Notes under the pieces: generated by a model
Databases searched by the model: none
Told to the model about the DNA's origin: nothing
What the model saw: only the letters and a program-made list of their open reading frames with translations
In this document: one piece after another, positions 26,274-34,952 of the stretch
How the letters are laid out: every line of letters begins with the position of its first letter
Position numbering within the stretch: the stretch's first letter is position 1
Position numbers and translations under genes: made by a program
Source of the DNA: JANXVR01 sp034667405
GTDB taxonomy: Bacteria > Actinomycetota > UBA4738 > HRBIN12
Assembly: GCA_034667405.1 (NCBI GenBank)
Contig: JAXDJX010000029.1
Location: forward strand, 33,909 to 97,908
Length of the DNA: 64,000 bases
Direction: 5' to 3'

Positions 26274-27835
26274 TCCGAGATCACCGTCCTGGATTGTTCG
26301 CGCATGTATTGCGTGACGTAGTACGGACCCCCGCCCGCCTTGCCGGTGGTGCCCGAACCCTTCCACCCGCCGAACGGCTGGACGCCGGGCCATGCTCCCG
26401 TGGTCGCACCCGCGCGCCGGTTCACGTAGACCACGCCGCCGTCGATGCGGTCCAGCCATTCGTCGATCTCGCGCTGGTCCTCACTGAACAGTCCCGCGGT
26501 TAGGGCGTACTCGCTGTCATTGGAAAGCTCGATGGCTTCGTCCAGCGAGTCGACGGGGGCGACCGCCACGAACGGTACGAAGAGTTCTTTCTTGAACAGC
26601 CAGTTATCGGTGGGCACCTCGACGACCGTCGGTTGCACGAACATCCCCCGGGCCATGTCTCCCTCGGTCAGTCGTTCGCCGCCGGTGATGACCGAGCCCG
26701 ACTTGCGCGCTTCCTCGACCGCTTCTTGGTAGGTCTCCACGGCCGCGTCGTTGATGAGCGGGCCCAGGTAGACATCGCGCTTCAACGGATCGCCGACCTT
26801 GATGGCCTCGGTCTTCTCCTTCAGCTGCGCCACGAAGTCGTCGTAGACCTCGCGATCCACATAAACGCGCGAGTTAGCCGAGCACTTCTGCCCCCCGAAT
26901 CCGAACGCGGAGCGAAGAACACCGTCAGAGGCTTTGTCCAGGTCGGCGTTCTTCGTGACGATGGTCGGGTTCTTGCCACCCATCTCGCAGATCGCAGGCT
27001 TCGGGAATTCCGAGGCGAACGTCTTGTAGATCCCCATCCCCACGTCGTAGGAACCCGTGAAGGTGATCCCTCCGACGTCCTGGTGATGCACGATCGCATC
27101 CCCGACCACCGAACCGCGGCCCGGGAGGAAATGGAACGCCCCGGCCGGGATCCCGGCGTCGCGATAGACCTCGTACAGCTTGTAGCCGAGCAGCGCGCCT
27201 TGGTGAGCCGGCTTGAACACGACCGTGTTCCCGGCGACGAGGGCCGCGGAGGACGGGCCACCGGAGAGCGCCATCGGGAAGTTGAACGGGCTGATGACTG
27301 CCCACACCCCGTAGGGGCGGAGCACGTCGTAGTAGTCGCCCGCCGCTCCCATGGCCTGCATCGGGACGCGGAAGCCCTGATGGTCTTCGATCGCCTTCGC
27401 GTTCCAGCGCATGAGGTCGGCGGTCTCTTCGACATCGCCGAGCGCCTCCAGGCGGTTCTTCCCGACCTCCATCGCCATCAAGGCGGACAGCACGTTCCTG
27501 CGCTCCGACATGATGTCGGCAGCGTTGTTGATGAGTTCGACGTGCTGCTTCCAACCCATCCGGTCCCACTCCAGGGCGAACCCCTTGGCGGCCGCGATGG
27601 CGTCCTCAACATCTTGGCGTGTCGCCTGGGAGATGTTGGCGAGCAGGATGTCGTTATCGATGGGCGAATGGAGCTCGTAGGTGCCTTCGCCGTCTCGTTC
27701 CTGGCCGTTGACCACGACTGGGATGGTCTTGCCGAGTTCGGCCTTCGCCTGCTCGATCCCTTGGTCGTAGCCCCTGTGCAGCTCCTCGTTGTCGGCCGTC
27801 ATCGTGGCGTAGGTGACGCGGAAGCCTTCTGCCAT
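26270..27835 (-). CDS. Aldehyde dehydrogenase, 1-pyrroline-5-carboxylate dehydrogenase type
   Basis: 521 residues. VISPFNFPMALSGGPSSAALVAGNTVVFKPA (the NAD pocket), ICEMGGKNPTIV and FGFGGQKCSANSRVYV (catalytic Cys in QKCSA) match P5C dehydrogenase (RocA/PutC-type). P5CDH oxidises glutamate semialdehyde to glutamate. It heads a ten-gene minus-strand run. A proline dehydrogenase that would make its substrate is encoded about 3 kb away, at 30.4-31.3 kb. The ribosome-binding site is AAGAAGGGGG ahead of ATG 27835. Confidence 0.92.
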   Translation of the reverse strand: MAEGFRVTYATMTADNEELHRGYDQGIEQAKAELGKTIPVVVNGQERDGEGTYELHSPIDNDILLANISQATRQDVEDAIAAAKGFALEWDRMGWKQHVELINNAADIMSERRNVLSALMAMEVGKNRLEALGDVEETADLMRWNAKAIEDHQGFRVPMQAMGAAGDYYDVLRPYGVWAVISPFNFPMALSGGPSSAALVAGNTVVFKPAHQGALLGYKLYEVYRDAGIPAGAFHFLPGRGSVVGDAIVHHQDVGGITFTGSYDVGMGIYKTFASEFPKPAICEMGGKNPTIVTKNADLDKASDGVLRSAFGFGGQKCSANSRVYVDREVYDDFVAQLKEKTEAIKVGDPLKRDVYLGPLINDAAVETYQEAVEEARKSGSVITGGERLTEGDMARGMFVQPTVVEVPTDNWLFKKELFVPFVAVAPVDSLDEAIELSNDSEYALTAGLFSEDQREIDEWLDRIDGGVVYVNRRAGATTGAWPGVQPFGGWKGSGTTGKAGGGPYYVTQYMREQSRTVISE

Positions 27836-28008
27836 GGGAAGCTCGCCCCCTTCTTGAGAACACGCGGGAACCCTGCTGGTGGGTAGGCAGGCATGGTAGC
27901 CGAGTGCTCGTCACGCCGCCTAGGGCCATGAACCTCACCCGTGACCCGAAGTTCGACCGAACGGCTACTAGGGTTGGGGGGCGGCCGGGCGTATGCTCCT
28001 GCTCCCTT

Positions 28009-28788
28009 ATGAGGCTCGTGACCTTCGACCGGGGGGGGCACCGGCGGCTGGGAGCGATCTTCGGGGGCGAGGTGGTGGATCTGCCCGACGCGGTCGGGCA
28101 CCCGGCCTTCCCGCCCACGTTGGAAGCCCTGGTCTCGAGCAGTCGCGGCACCATCTTGGACGCCGCCCGTGCTGCCCTTGCAAGTGACGACGTGATGACG
28201 CACGCGGTGAAGCGGGCACGCATCCTCACACCCTTGTTCCCGCGCTCACTCCTGTCCCCCGGTTCTTCGGACCTGACGCGATCATTGGTCGGTCCGGAGC
28301 AGGAAGTGCCGTGGCCCTCCGGCGCCGCCTGGCTGGAGTACGAACCCAAGGTCGCCGCCGTGCTCGGCAAGGAGGTCCACCGGGCCGACCAGGACGCGGT
28401 CAGCGGCCATGTGTTCGGCTACACCTTGGTGAACGATTGGTCGGCGCGAGACGCCTCCGGTTCCCCGATGGCAACCGCTGCCGGTCTCCCGATCGCGATC
28501 GGGCCGGTCGTCGTCACCGCGGACGAACTCGACCCCCAATCCCTCTATCTCGACGTTCGCATCGACGGCGAGTCCATCGCGAAGGGGAACCTCAACGGCG
28601 CCACTCGGAACCTGTTCGGGTTGATCGCGGCCGCCTCGCGAGAAGCGGCGTTGGAGCGCGGCGACGCGTTCGCTCTCGGACCGTTCGGGCCGGCCGTGGA
28701 CCCCTCACGACAGCTCTGGCCCGGCGCGAGCGTCGAACTGCGGGCCGAAGGTATCGGCACGCTGAAGAATCGGATCGCCTCGAACTAA
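28009..28788 (+). CDS. Fumarylacetoacetate hydrolase-family protein
   Basis: 259 residues. LEYEPKVAAVLGKEV and VFGYTLVNDWSARD are the metal-binding and catalytic blocks of the FAH domain; the more usual Glu/Glu/Asp metal set is present (ExE before KVAAV and D in NDWSARD). FAH-family members hydrolyse or decarboxylate oxo acids. The ATG start is 173 bp from the divergent aldehyde dehydrogenase. The ribosome-binding site is weak. Confidence 0.85.
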   Translation: MRLVTFDRGGHRRLGAIFGGEVVDLPDAVGHPAFPPTLEALVSSSRGTILDAARAALASDDVMTHAVKRARILTPLFPRSLLSPGSSDLTRSLVGPEQEVPWPSGAAWLEYEPKVAAVLGKEVHRADQDAVSGHVFGYTLVNDWSARDASGSPMATAAGLPIAIGPVVVTADELDPQSLYLDVRIDGESIAKGNLNGATRNLFGLIAAASREAALERGDAFALGPFGPAVDPSRQLWPGASVELRAEGIGTLKNRIASN

Positions 28789-28848
28789 CCGGACGGGACC
28801 CCGGCCGGGCGTATCGTCGCGATACCTGCCGCCCACGAAGGAGTCGCG

Positions 28849-29415
28849 ATGCTCTCGACCATCTCGCACAGCCTCGGTACCGTTGGGGTGCCGCTCCTCG
28901 AAAAGGTCCTGCGAACCATCCTGGTGTACCTGGCGATCGTGACGCTCCTGCGGATCTTCGGCAAGCGCGACCTGGCGCAGTTGAATTCGTTCGACCTGGT
29001 GGTGTTGCTGTTGCTGAGCAATGTCGTGCAGAACGCCATCATCGGGCCCGACGATTCGCTGATCGGTGGCCTGGTGGGCGCGACGGTGCTGGTCGGATTC
29101 AACGCGATCGTGGTTCGAGCGGTCCGAAAGAGTTCGGTCACCGATCAACTGTTCGAAGGCAAACCGACGGACCTGATCTCCAGCGGCGCCGTCGACGATG
29201 ACGCGCTGAAACGGCTCGCCCTTCGCCGGGGAGATCTCTTGGTGGCGCTTCGACACCAGGGAGCTCTGGGCCTTGAGGATGTCGAACGAGCGACGCTCTA
29301 CCCGGGAGGGGCCATCGTCGTCGAACTCAAGCCCGCTTCGCGCAGCGCCACGGAAGAGGATGTGGCGCGACTGGAAGCCAAACTCGACCGCCTGATCGCG
29401 GCCTCGGGTACGTAG
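28849..29415 (+). CDS. DUF421/YetF-family membrane protein
   Basis: 188 residues. Three hydrophobic helices occupy about residues 20-90, with TLLRIFGKRDLAQLNSFDLVVLLLLS, the DUF421 signature. A cytoplasmic beta-rich domain follows (GDLLVALRHQG... LYPGGAIVVELKP). ATG 28849 follows GAAGGAGTCGCG. Function is not established; YetF in Bacillus belongs to this family. Confidence 0.88.
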   Translation: MLSTISHSLGTVGVPLLEKVLRTILVYLAIVTLLRIFGKRDLAQLNSFDLVVLLLLSNVVQNAIIGPDDSLIGGLVGATVLVGFNAIVVRAVRKSSVTDQLFEGKPTDLISSGAVDDDALKRLALRRGDLLVALRHQGALGLEDVERATLYPGGAIVVELKPASRSATEEDVARLEAKLDRLIAASGT

Positions 29416-29418
29416 TCC

Positions 29419-29541
29419 TTACTTCTTCTTCGCAGCCTTGCGAGCAGTGCCGCGTGCGGCCGCCGCTGTCTTCTCACGTTCCTTCTTCGCGCGTTGACGA
29501 TCCTTACGGTCGCGAAGCTTGCTCATACCGCCGAGTCCCAT
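29419..29541 (-). CDS. 40-residue highly basic protein
   Basis: MGLGGMSKLRDRKDRQRAK continues with KEREK and TAAAARGTARKAAKKK, 13 Lys/Arg in the first 23 residues. ATG 29541 is preceded by AAAGGA. It is convergent with the DUF421 gene (3 bp between stops) and 45 bp downstream of proC. The composition suggests nucleic-acid or ribosome binding, like other tiny basic proteins of actinobacteria, but no family is recognised. Confidence 0.6.
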   Translation of the reverse strand: MGLGGMSKLRDRKDRQRAKKEREKTAAAARGTARKAAKKK

Positions 29542-29586
29542 CCCATTCCTTTCGATAGCCCCGGGGCGCACCCCGGGCTTCAGAGT

Positions 29587-30417
29587 CTAAGTGTCTTCGC
29601 CGTCGCCGCCGCGGGCGAGCTCTTCGCTCCGCTTCCTCGCAGCGTCGATCGCGTTCAGGAATGCGGCGCGCACGCCCGCCTCCTCCAGATGCCGGATGGC
29701 CGCGATGGTGGTTCCCCCCGGAGAGGTCACCATCTCGCGAAGTTCCACCGGGTGCTTGCCCGTATCGCGGAGCATCTTCGCCGAACCCAGCATGGTCTGG
29801 ATGATGAGTTCCGTTGCAACGTCGCGGGAAAGTCCCAGCAGGATGCATGCCTCGATCATGGCTTCGGCCAAGAGGAAGAAGTAGGCGGGACCGCTGCCGC
29901 TGGTCGCGGTCACGGCGTCCAGATGCGTCTCCTTGAGCCGGATCACCTTCCCGACGTAGGACAGCAGTTCCTCCGCCACGGCCATGTGCGAATCATCCGC
30001 CAGCTTGCCACCGGTGATGACGCTCATCGCTTCATCGACCATAACGGGCACGTTCGACATCACGCGCACCACGCAGGTCCCCTCGGGTAGATGCTGCTCC
30101 ACGAACGACGTTCGGATCCCGGCCGCGAAACTCACCACCAGATGACGGGCCTCGACCACATCGCGGATCTGTTCGAGCAGCGCATCCATGTCCTGCGGCT
30201 TCGCCATGAGGACAAGGACGTCGGCCCACTTCACGGCTTCGGCGTTATCGAGCGTGGCGCTGACTCCGTACTTGCCGGCCAGTTCGCGTGCGCGTTCCTC
30301 GCGGCGCGCGGTCACCGTGATCTCTTCGGCGGTGCGCCCGCCCGAGCGGATGAGACCGCTGATCAGCGCCTCGCCCATCTTGCCTCCGCCCAAGAAGGCG
30401 ACGTTCCTGTCACTCAT
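29587..30417 (-). CDS. proC: Pyrroline-5-carboxylate reductase
   Basis: 276 residues. FLGGGKMGEALISGL (NADPH site), SFAAGI, VRVMSNVPV and the proline-binding loop DAVTATSGSGPAYFF with VTSPGGTTI match ProC. It reduces P5C to proline. The ATG at 30417 overlaps the end of the proline dehydrogenase gene (ATGA), an unusual coupling of synthesis and degradation. The frame extends further upstream to 30498 but without support. Confidence 0.95.
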   Translation of the reverse strand: MSDRNVAFLGGGKMGEALISGLIRSGGRTAEEITVTARREERARELAGKYGVSATLDNAEAVKWADVLVLMAKPQDMDALLEQIRDVVEARHLVVSFAAGIRTSFVEQHLPEGTCVVRVMSNVPVMVDEAMSVITGGKLADDSHMAVAEELLSYVGKVIRLKETHLDAVTATSGSGPAYFFLLAEAMIEACILLGLSRDVATELIIQTMLGSAKMLRDTGKHPVELREMVTSPGGTTIAAIRHLEEAGVRAAFLNAIDAARKRSEELARGGDGEDT

Positions 30418-31349
30418 CCATGCCTCACAACATTCGATAAGAAGAACCACATGTTCGCAGGCCGTTCCGCGAGCCGTCTGGTGAGGTAGGGATACCACTC
30501 GGTGCCGTAGGGGACGTACACGCGGATGGGGTATCCCTGCCGCGCCAGTTGCGCCTGCAGGTCGCGACGGACACCGTACAGCATCTGGAACTCCACCCGT
30601 GACCAGCCCGCTTCGATCGCATCCACCCTGGTGCGAACCCCGTCGACGAGCCTCGGGTCATGCGTCGCCGCGTCGATCTGGTGCCCGCGCGCGAGCAGCG
30701 TGACGAACAACTCCGCCCAACGACGGTTCACGTCCTCCTTCGCGGTGTAGACCAGGTCGGGCGGCTCGAGGTAGGCGCCTTTCACCAACCGCACCCGCAC
30801 ACCGGCCGGAAGGTCGAAGATGTCGTGGACCGTTCGCTTCAGGTATGCCTGGAGGCAGATGCCCGTCTTCGGATGACGCTCGTGGGCCTGCCGGAGGACC
30901 TCGAGCGTCCCGTCCACGTAGGGATGGCTCTCCATGTCGATCATGACCAGGGTGCCGGTCTCCGTGGCCGCGTCCAGGATGGGCCAGACACGTGTCAGGC
31001 ACTCTTCCACCGAGGTGTCGAGTCCCAGCTGGGTCAGCTTGATGCTGATCGCGCAGTCGAGAGCCGGCGCTCGCGCGATCGCGGTCAGCGCCGCCAGATA
31101 GTCGTCGCGCGCGGTGTCGGCTTGAGCGAGCGACTCCACGTTCTCCCCGAGGTGGTCCAGCATCGCGGTCACACGGCCGCGATCGAGGTCGCGCGCGACG
31201 GCCATCGCTTCGTCAAGGGTCTCCCCGGCGACGAACCGTAACGCCACGGCTCGCCCGGGGGCGGTCTGTGTCGCCACCGACCGGAACCACGGATGGCCGG
31301 CGATCCGCAACACCGTGTGACGAAGCAGCGAGATGGAGAGTCCGGTCAC
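30414..31349 (-). CDS. Proline dehydrogenase
   Basis: 311 residues, the size of monofunctional bacterial ProDH (PutB-like). AISIKLTQLGLD, LVMIDMESHPYVD, GICLQAYLKRT, RLVKGAYLEPPDLVY, AATHDPRLV and EFQMLYGVRRDLQ follow the family order; RLAERPANMWFF contains substrate-binding arginines. The enzyme oxidises proline to P5C with FAD. The start is GTG 31349, 7 bp after the TetR gene stop. proC follows with a 4-bp overlap. Confidence 0.93.
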   Translation of the reverse strand: MTGLSISLLRHTVLRIAGHPWFRSVATQTAPGRAVALRFVAGETLDEAMAVARDLDRGRVTAMLDHLGENVESLAQADTARDDYLAALTAIARAPALDCAISIKLTQLGLDTSVEECLTRVWPILDAATETGTLVMIDMESHPYVDGTLEVLRQAHERHPKTGICLQAYLKRTVHDIFDLPAGVRVRLVKGAYLEPPDLVYTAKEDVNRRWAELFVTLLARGHQIDAATHDPRLVDGVRTRVDAIEAGWSRVEFQMLYGVRRDLQAQLARQGYPIRVYVPYGTEWYPYLTRRLAERPANMWFFLSNVVRHG

Positions 31350-31356
31350 GGGATCG

Positions 31357-32007
31357 TCAGTCGTCCTCGGGCTGGTTGGCGATGCCGGTGCGGAGCACCT
31401 CGGTGAACTCCTTGATCCGCATCGACCGTCTCTCCGGCCGGCGATGGATGAGCCCCGGATCGAGTTCCTCGGAGACCAGAGCGTCCTGGAAGCGCTCGGC
31501 CAGCCAATCGAGCATGGAGGCCAGCATCTCCGCATCCACGTCGTCTCGGATCTCACCCCGCGCCACGCCGAACTCGATGAAGTCCAGGGTGCCGTAGGGA
31601 TCTTCGCTCCGCATGAACCGACTGATGGGCTGACGCAACCCGAGCCCGGTGTCGTAGCGGCCGATCTGTGCCAGACGGTTGGGGACCCAGTCCTCCCCGA
31701 CGGATTCCTCCGTGTGGTCGAGCCACCAGTCGAGTGTCGCCCAGAAGCCGTTGTCCATGATCTCCTGCGGCGCGTCGAGCCACGCGGGCAGGAGCTTCAC
31801 CGCTCGCTGGTAGGCCGCCATGAACAGCCCCTCCTTCGAACCGAAGTCAAGGAACACGGTGCCTTTGGCCACGCCCACCTGTTGCGCGATGTCCTCGACG
31901 CGCCCGCCCCGATAGCCGTTCTCGGCGAAGTGCTTCATCGCCGCCTCGACGATCCGATCACGACGAGCTTCGGCGTCTTGGGCGCGCTTCGTGCGACTTT
32001 CGGTCAT
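31357..32007 (-). CDS. TetR-family transcriptional regulator
   Basis: 216 residues. The N-terminal HTH is RIVEAAMKHFAENGYRGGRVEDIAQQVGVAKGTVFLDFGSKEGLF (about residues 18-62, quoted here only by its ends). The C-terminal ligand domain is helical and Trp-rich. ATG 32007 was chosen; an upstream ATG at 32040 is less likely. It is the first gene of a TetR / proline dehydrogenase / proC operon and probably controls proline utilisation. Confidence 0.9.
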   Translation of the reverse strand: MTESRTKRAQDAEARRDRIVEAAMKHFAENGYRGGRVEDIAQQVGVAKGTVFLDFGSKEGLFMAAYQRAVKLLPAWLDAPQEIMDNGFWATLDWWLDHTEESVGEDWVPNRLAQIGRYDTGLGLRQPISRFMRSEDPYGTLDFIEFGVARGEIRDDVDAEMLASMLDWLAERFQDALVSEELDPGLIHRRPERRSMRIKEFTEVLRTGIANQPEDD

Positions 32008-32040
32008 GTCGAGCACGGTACCGCACGTAGGACCCCGCAT

Positions 32041-32497
32041 AAAAAGAACCCGAGAGACCTCAGGCTCGCCGAGGACCGAAGTCCTCAGCCACCGTCAGCC
32101 CCTCGGGCTCTTGGTGCCCCAAGCAACCGCCGCGTTCTGCTCGTCGCCGTCCGGATCGTGGCGGGTTTCGCCTTGCGGCGCTCCTTCCACGCTGCCTCCG
32201 ACGGTTTCGCCTTGCGGCGGCCTGTCTTCGGCGTCCCCCCCGGCCTTCGCCTTGCGGCGCGCCAGCGGCGGGAAGCTCCCAGGAACCTCCGCCCCGGGGG
32301 GCTCGGGCTCCCTGGACCCGTGGCCCCGGGGGGCTCGGTGTCCGGAGCTGGGACCACTTCCGGCCTTGCGGCCTTCCCTGGTCCCCGGGACCGTTCTCCG
32401 GCCTTGCGGCCTTCCTCCGTCCCCTGCGCCGAGTCCGTCTTGCGACTTCTTCGACGCTCCGTCCAGCTCCTTGCATCTCACTTTGACTGCTTGGAGC
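32041..32497 (-). ncRNA. Candidate structured RNA: tandem GNRA-capped hairpins
   Basis: No convincing protein gene fills 32008-32663. The minus strand shows, in order: a promoter-like block, five copies of a 12-base hairpin (32400, 32362, 32248, 32208, 32169) with GCAA loops, a GAGGAC-UUCG-GTCCTC hairpin (32071-32086), and GAGCC...GGTTC pairing followed by TTTTT at 32045-32041, which resembles an intrinsic terminator. The possible transcript is about 457 nt and ends 33 bp before the tetR start. Small ORFs cross it in all frames, but repeat spacing of 38-40 nt changes frame, which argues against coding. Expression is unproven. Confidence 0.35.
32169..32411 (-). repeat. Periodic array of CGCC-TTGC-GGCG / GGCC-TTGC-GGCC mini-hairpins
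   Basis: On the plus strand CGCCTTGCGGCG occurs at 32169, 32208 and 32248, and GGCCTTGCGGCC at 32362 and 32400. The steps are 39, 40, 114 and 38 bp, so the unit is about 38-40 bp. The 114-bp gap instead carries two GCCCCGGGGGGC cores (32291, 32323). The stem's outer pair switches from C-G to G-C while pairing is kept. On the minus strand each loop is GCAA, a GNRA tetraloop. Confidence 0.8.
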
Positions 32498-32504
32498 GAG
32501 GCGA

Positions 32505-32533
32505 AATGTATAGGCGACGGCAGTGGCGGTCAA
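32505..32533 (-). promoter_or_regulatory. Promoter-like element upstream of the hairpin array
   Basis: On the minus strand TTGACC (32533-32528) and TACATT (32510-32505) are separated by 17 bp; an overlapping TATACA at 32512-32507 has 15-bp spacing. It overlaps one arm of an 8-bp inverted repeat, GTATAGGC (32508-32515) and GCCTATAC (32556-32563). Confidence 0.35.
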
Positions 32534-32563
32534 CCCGTCATTTCCGCAGGTAGATGCCTATAC

Positions 32564-32638
32564 GTGCAGGTCAGGAGCGCGAGACAAAGATTGACAAAAA
32601 GATGTTGTTGTCACTCTGCATGCATCGGTGCAGGTCAG
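32564..32638. promoter_or_regulatory. Upstream region of the hairpin array: direct and inverted repeats
   Basis: GTGCAGGTCAG occurs at 32564-32574 and again at 32628-32638. Between them TGACAA and TTGTCA (in 32592-32613) form a 6-bp inverted repeat spaced by 10 bp. These may be regulator-binding sites for the minus-strand transcript. No gene was found here. Confidence 0.3.
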
Positions 32639-32663
32639 CGCCGCGGCGACGCCAACATTCGCC

Positions 32664-33902
32664 TCAGCCGCGCGCGTCCAAGAGTTCGCGATACACGTTC
32701 TGGAGTTCGGCGGCCGTCGCATCCCAGGTGAAGCGGAGCGCCTGTCGTGCACCGCGTTCCCCTAGCTCGGCTTGCAGGGTCGGCGAGCGCAAGATCTTGA
32801 TGAGTCGCTCGGCGTGATCGCCGGGATCGTGGCCTTCGACCAGGAAACCACCCACGCCGTCCTGCACCACGTATCGCAGACCCCCGACGCTCGATGCGAT
32901 GACCGGCGTGCCGCAGGCTTGCGCCTCCAACGCCACCAGACCGAACGACTCCGATCGCGACGGCACCAACACCACGTCGGCCGCGGAGTAGAAGTCGGCG
33001 AGACGCCGCTGGGTCTGCGGCGGATACAGCATGACCCGGTCGGTCACGTCCAGCGCCGACGCCAGTTCCATCAGGCGAGCAACCTCGGCGCCGTGTTCCA
33101 CACCGCTGGGACCGCCGACGATGGCAAGTTGCAGGTGCCGCGTCGCCTCGGGATCGCGAGCGATCGCCTCGGCAAGCGTTCGAACGGCAACATCGGGACC
33201 CTTGTGCGCCTGGAGTCGTCCGACGTAGAGCGCGAGACGAAGTCCCGCCAGGTGGAGTTCCTCGAGCGCTGCTTCACGGCCGCGCGGAGCGAACAGCTCG
33301 TGATCCACGCCCGGGGGGACCAGCCGGATGTGCGTGGGGTCCGCGCCGTAGAGCCCAACCAGCTGGGCGGCCTCGGTTGGCGTGGGGGCGAGGATACGGT
33401 CGGAGGCCGCGATGACCCGTTCCTCACCCGCCAGGCGCGCCGCCGACTCGGGCGGCTCGCCCCGCGCCAGCGAGTAGTTCTTGACCTTGCCCAGAGTGTG
33501 GAAAGAGGCGACCAGCGGTGTCCCCCACTCCTCTTTCGCCGAGCGGCCGACCCAACCGGAGAGCCAGTAGTGACTGTGGACGATGTCGTATCCCAGGCCG
33601 TCCTCACGAGCCAGGCGCAGCACGCCGCCCAGAAACTCGGGTAGGTAACGCGGCAGTTCGGCCTTCGGCATCGGGGAGGCGGGACCGGCCTTGATGTTGA
33701 TGACCCTGGCGCCCGAACCCAGCTCGACCACAAGGGGTGCGTCGATCGAGCGGCTGCGGGTGAACAGGTCCAAGCTCACGCCTCGCGCTGCGAGGCGGTC
33801 GGCGACCTCACGGATGTAGACGTTCATCCCACCGGAGTCGCCGATCCCCGGCTGGTCCAATGGAGAGGTATGCACCGAAAGCACTGCAACGCGGGCCGTC
33901 AC
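32664..33902 (-). CDS. mshA: MshA-like D-inositol-3-phosphate glycosyltransferase (mycothiol biosynthesis)
   Basis: 412 residues, GT-B fold. The N-terminal signature DQPGIGDSGGMNVYIRE is diagnostic for MshA. VHSHYWLSG, YVGRLQAHKGPD, and the ESFGLVALEAQACGTPVIAS nucleotide-sugar site follow. MshA joins N-acetylglucosamine to inositol-3-phosphate in the first step of mycothiol synthesis, which is restricted to Actinomycetota. It is third in the HD-GYP / asparaginase / mshA run. Confidence 0.93.
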   Translation of the reverse strand: MTARVAVLSVHTSPLDQPGIGDSGGMNVYIREVADRLAARGVSLDLFTRSRSIDAPLVVELGSGARVINIKAGPASPMPKAELPRYLPEFLGGVLRLAREDGLGYDIVHSHYWLSGWVGRSAKEEWGTPLVASFHTLGKVKNYSLARGEPPESAARLAGEERVIAASDRILAPTPTEAAQLVGLYGADPTHIRLVPPGVDHELFAPRGREAALEELHLAGLRLALYVGRLQAHKGPDVAVRTLAEAIARDPEATRHLQLAIVGGPSGVEHGAEVARLMELASALDVTDRVMLYPPQTQRRLADFYSAADVVLVPSRSESFGLVALEAQACGTPVIASSVGGLRYVVQDGVGGFLVEGHDPGDHAERLIKILRSPTLQAELGERGARQALRFTWDATAAELQNVYRELLDARG

Positions 33903-33933
33903 CTAGAGAGCGTAGCGGAGGTATGCGCGAACG

Positions 33934-34914
33934 TTAGCGCGGATGGCGAAGTGTCAGGTCGCTCACGATCTCGCCGACCGGCCGACCTCCGCCCAACACC
34001 ACCGGCCGGGCGTGATCGCGAAGCTCCGTGACATCACGGCGGGCGAGAGCCCCGAGATCGCGGAGTGCCCGGATGAAGGCCGGACCCACCGCCCTGTCAC
34101 CACCATCTTCCGCACGGACCGCGATGCCCAATCCCAGCTCGGGGATCGAGGCGCAGGTCAACGCCTCGGCGCCTTCCTTCACCATCACCGTGCCGCTGAC
34201 CGACATGACATCCGTGTCCAGCCGGCCGCGTCCGCCCACCAGGTACGGTTCGGCCAGCATGGCGCCCACCGCCATCTCCGCTCCATCGGCCACCGGCCCG
34301 AGCCGTTCGGGCTCCCCCAGACGGGCGAACACGGTGGCCCAATCCCGCATCGCCCCCGCGAAGATGGGCGCCCCGCATCCATCGACACCGACTTGCGTGT
34401 CGTCGCGGTCCAGGGCCGCAAGGGTCGCGCGGCGGATCCGCCGCTGGAGGGGGTGGGACCGGGCCAGGTAGCTCGCCCGTTCGTACCCGCCCCATACGCA
34501 AGCCAGGAGCATCCCGGCGTGCTTGCCCGAACAATCGTGGAGTTCCCGGCGCCGGCGGCCGGCGTTCGCCATGGTGTCGGGATCGATGGGCCAGGCGGGC
34601 GGACAACGGAGCGACGATGTGGTCAGGCCGGCGCGCTGGAGCACGGCATGTACCGCGCGCAGATGTACGGGCTCGGCGTTGTGCGAAGAACTGATGATGG
34701 CGATCTCTCGATCCGTCAGGTCCTCGTCGATGACCTGCAGGGCGACCGCCGTCTGCAACGGCTTCAGGCACGACCGCGCGAACACCTCGCGGTCGGGATC
34801 ACCCGCGACGGCGATGAGACGGCCGTCGCTGTCACAGACCGCCACGTGGCCGACGTGCGTCGACTCCTCCATCCCGGATCGGATGACGCGCGCGAGAACG
34901 GCCGGACGTGCCAC
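33934..34914 (-). CDS. L-asparaginase II-type protein (Rhizobium etli AnsA class)
   Basis: 326 residues. RSCLKPLQTAVAL, SSSHNAEPVH, LHDCSGKHAGMLLAC, VDGCGAPIFA and GTVMVKEGAEAL are motifs of this serine-lysine-type asparaginase family. It would hydrolyse asparagine to aspartate and ammonia. The start region is adjacent to the HD-GYP gene (38 bp). Confidence 0.9.
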   Translation of the reverse strand: MARPAVLARVIRSGMEESTHVGHVAVCDSDGRLIAVAGDPDREVFARSCLKPLQTAVALQVIDEDLTDREIAIISSSHNAEPVHLRAVHAVLQRAGLTTSSLRCPPAWPIDPDTMANAGRRRRELHDCSGKHAGMLLACVWGGYERASYLARSHPLQRRIRRATLAALDRDDTQVGVDGCGAPIFAGAMRDWATVFARLGEPERLGPVADGAEMAVGAMLAEPYLVGGRGRLDTDVMSVSGTVMVKEGAEALTCASIPELGLGIAVRAEDGGDRAVGPAFIRALRDLGALARRDVTELRDHARPVVLGGGRPVGEIVSDLTLRHPR

Positions 34915-34952
34915 GGGGCGAAGGCTATCGCGGAAGCAGGCGAACGCGCAGC

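Noticed and set aside
32169..32411. CRISPR array
   Set aside because: Repeats are only 12 bp, spacers are GC-rich and partly repeated, two units are variant, and no cas gene is in the window.
32095..32481. 129-codon frame across the hairpin array as a repeat protein
   Set aside because: Repeat spacing of 38, 39 and 40 bp moves the repeats between frames, no ribosome-binding site was seen, and the peptide is low-complexity. The RNA reading is preferred, though not proven.
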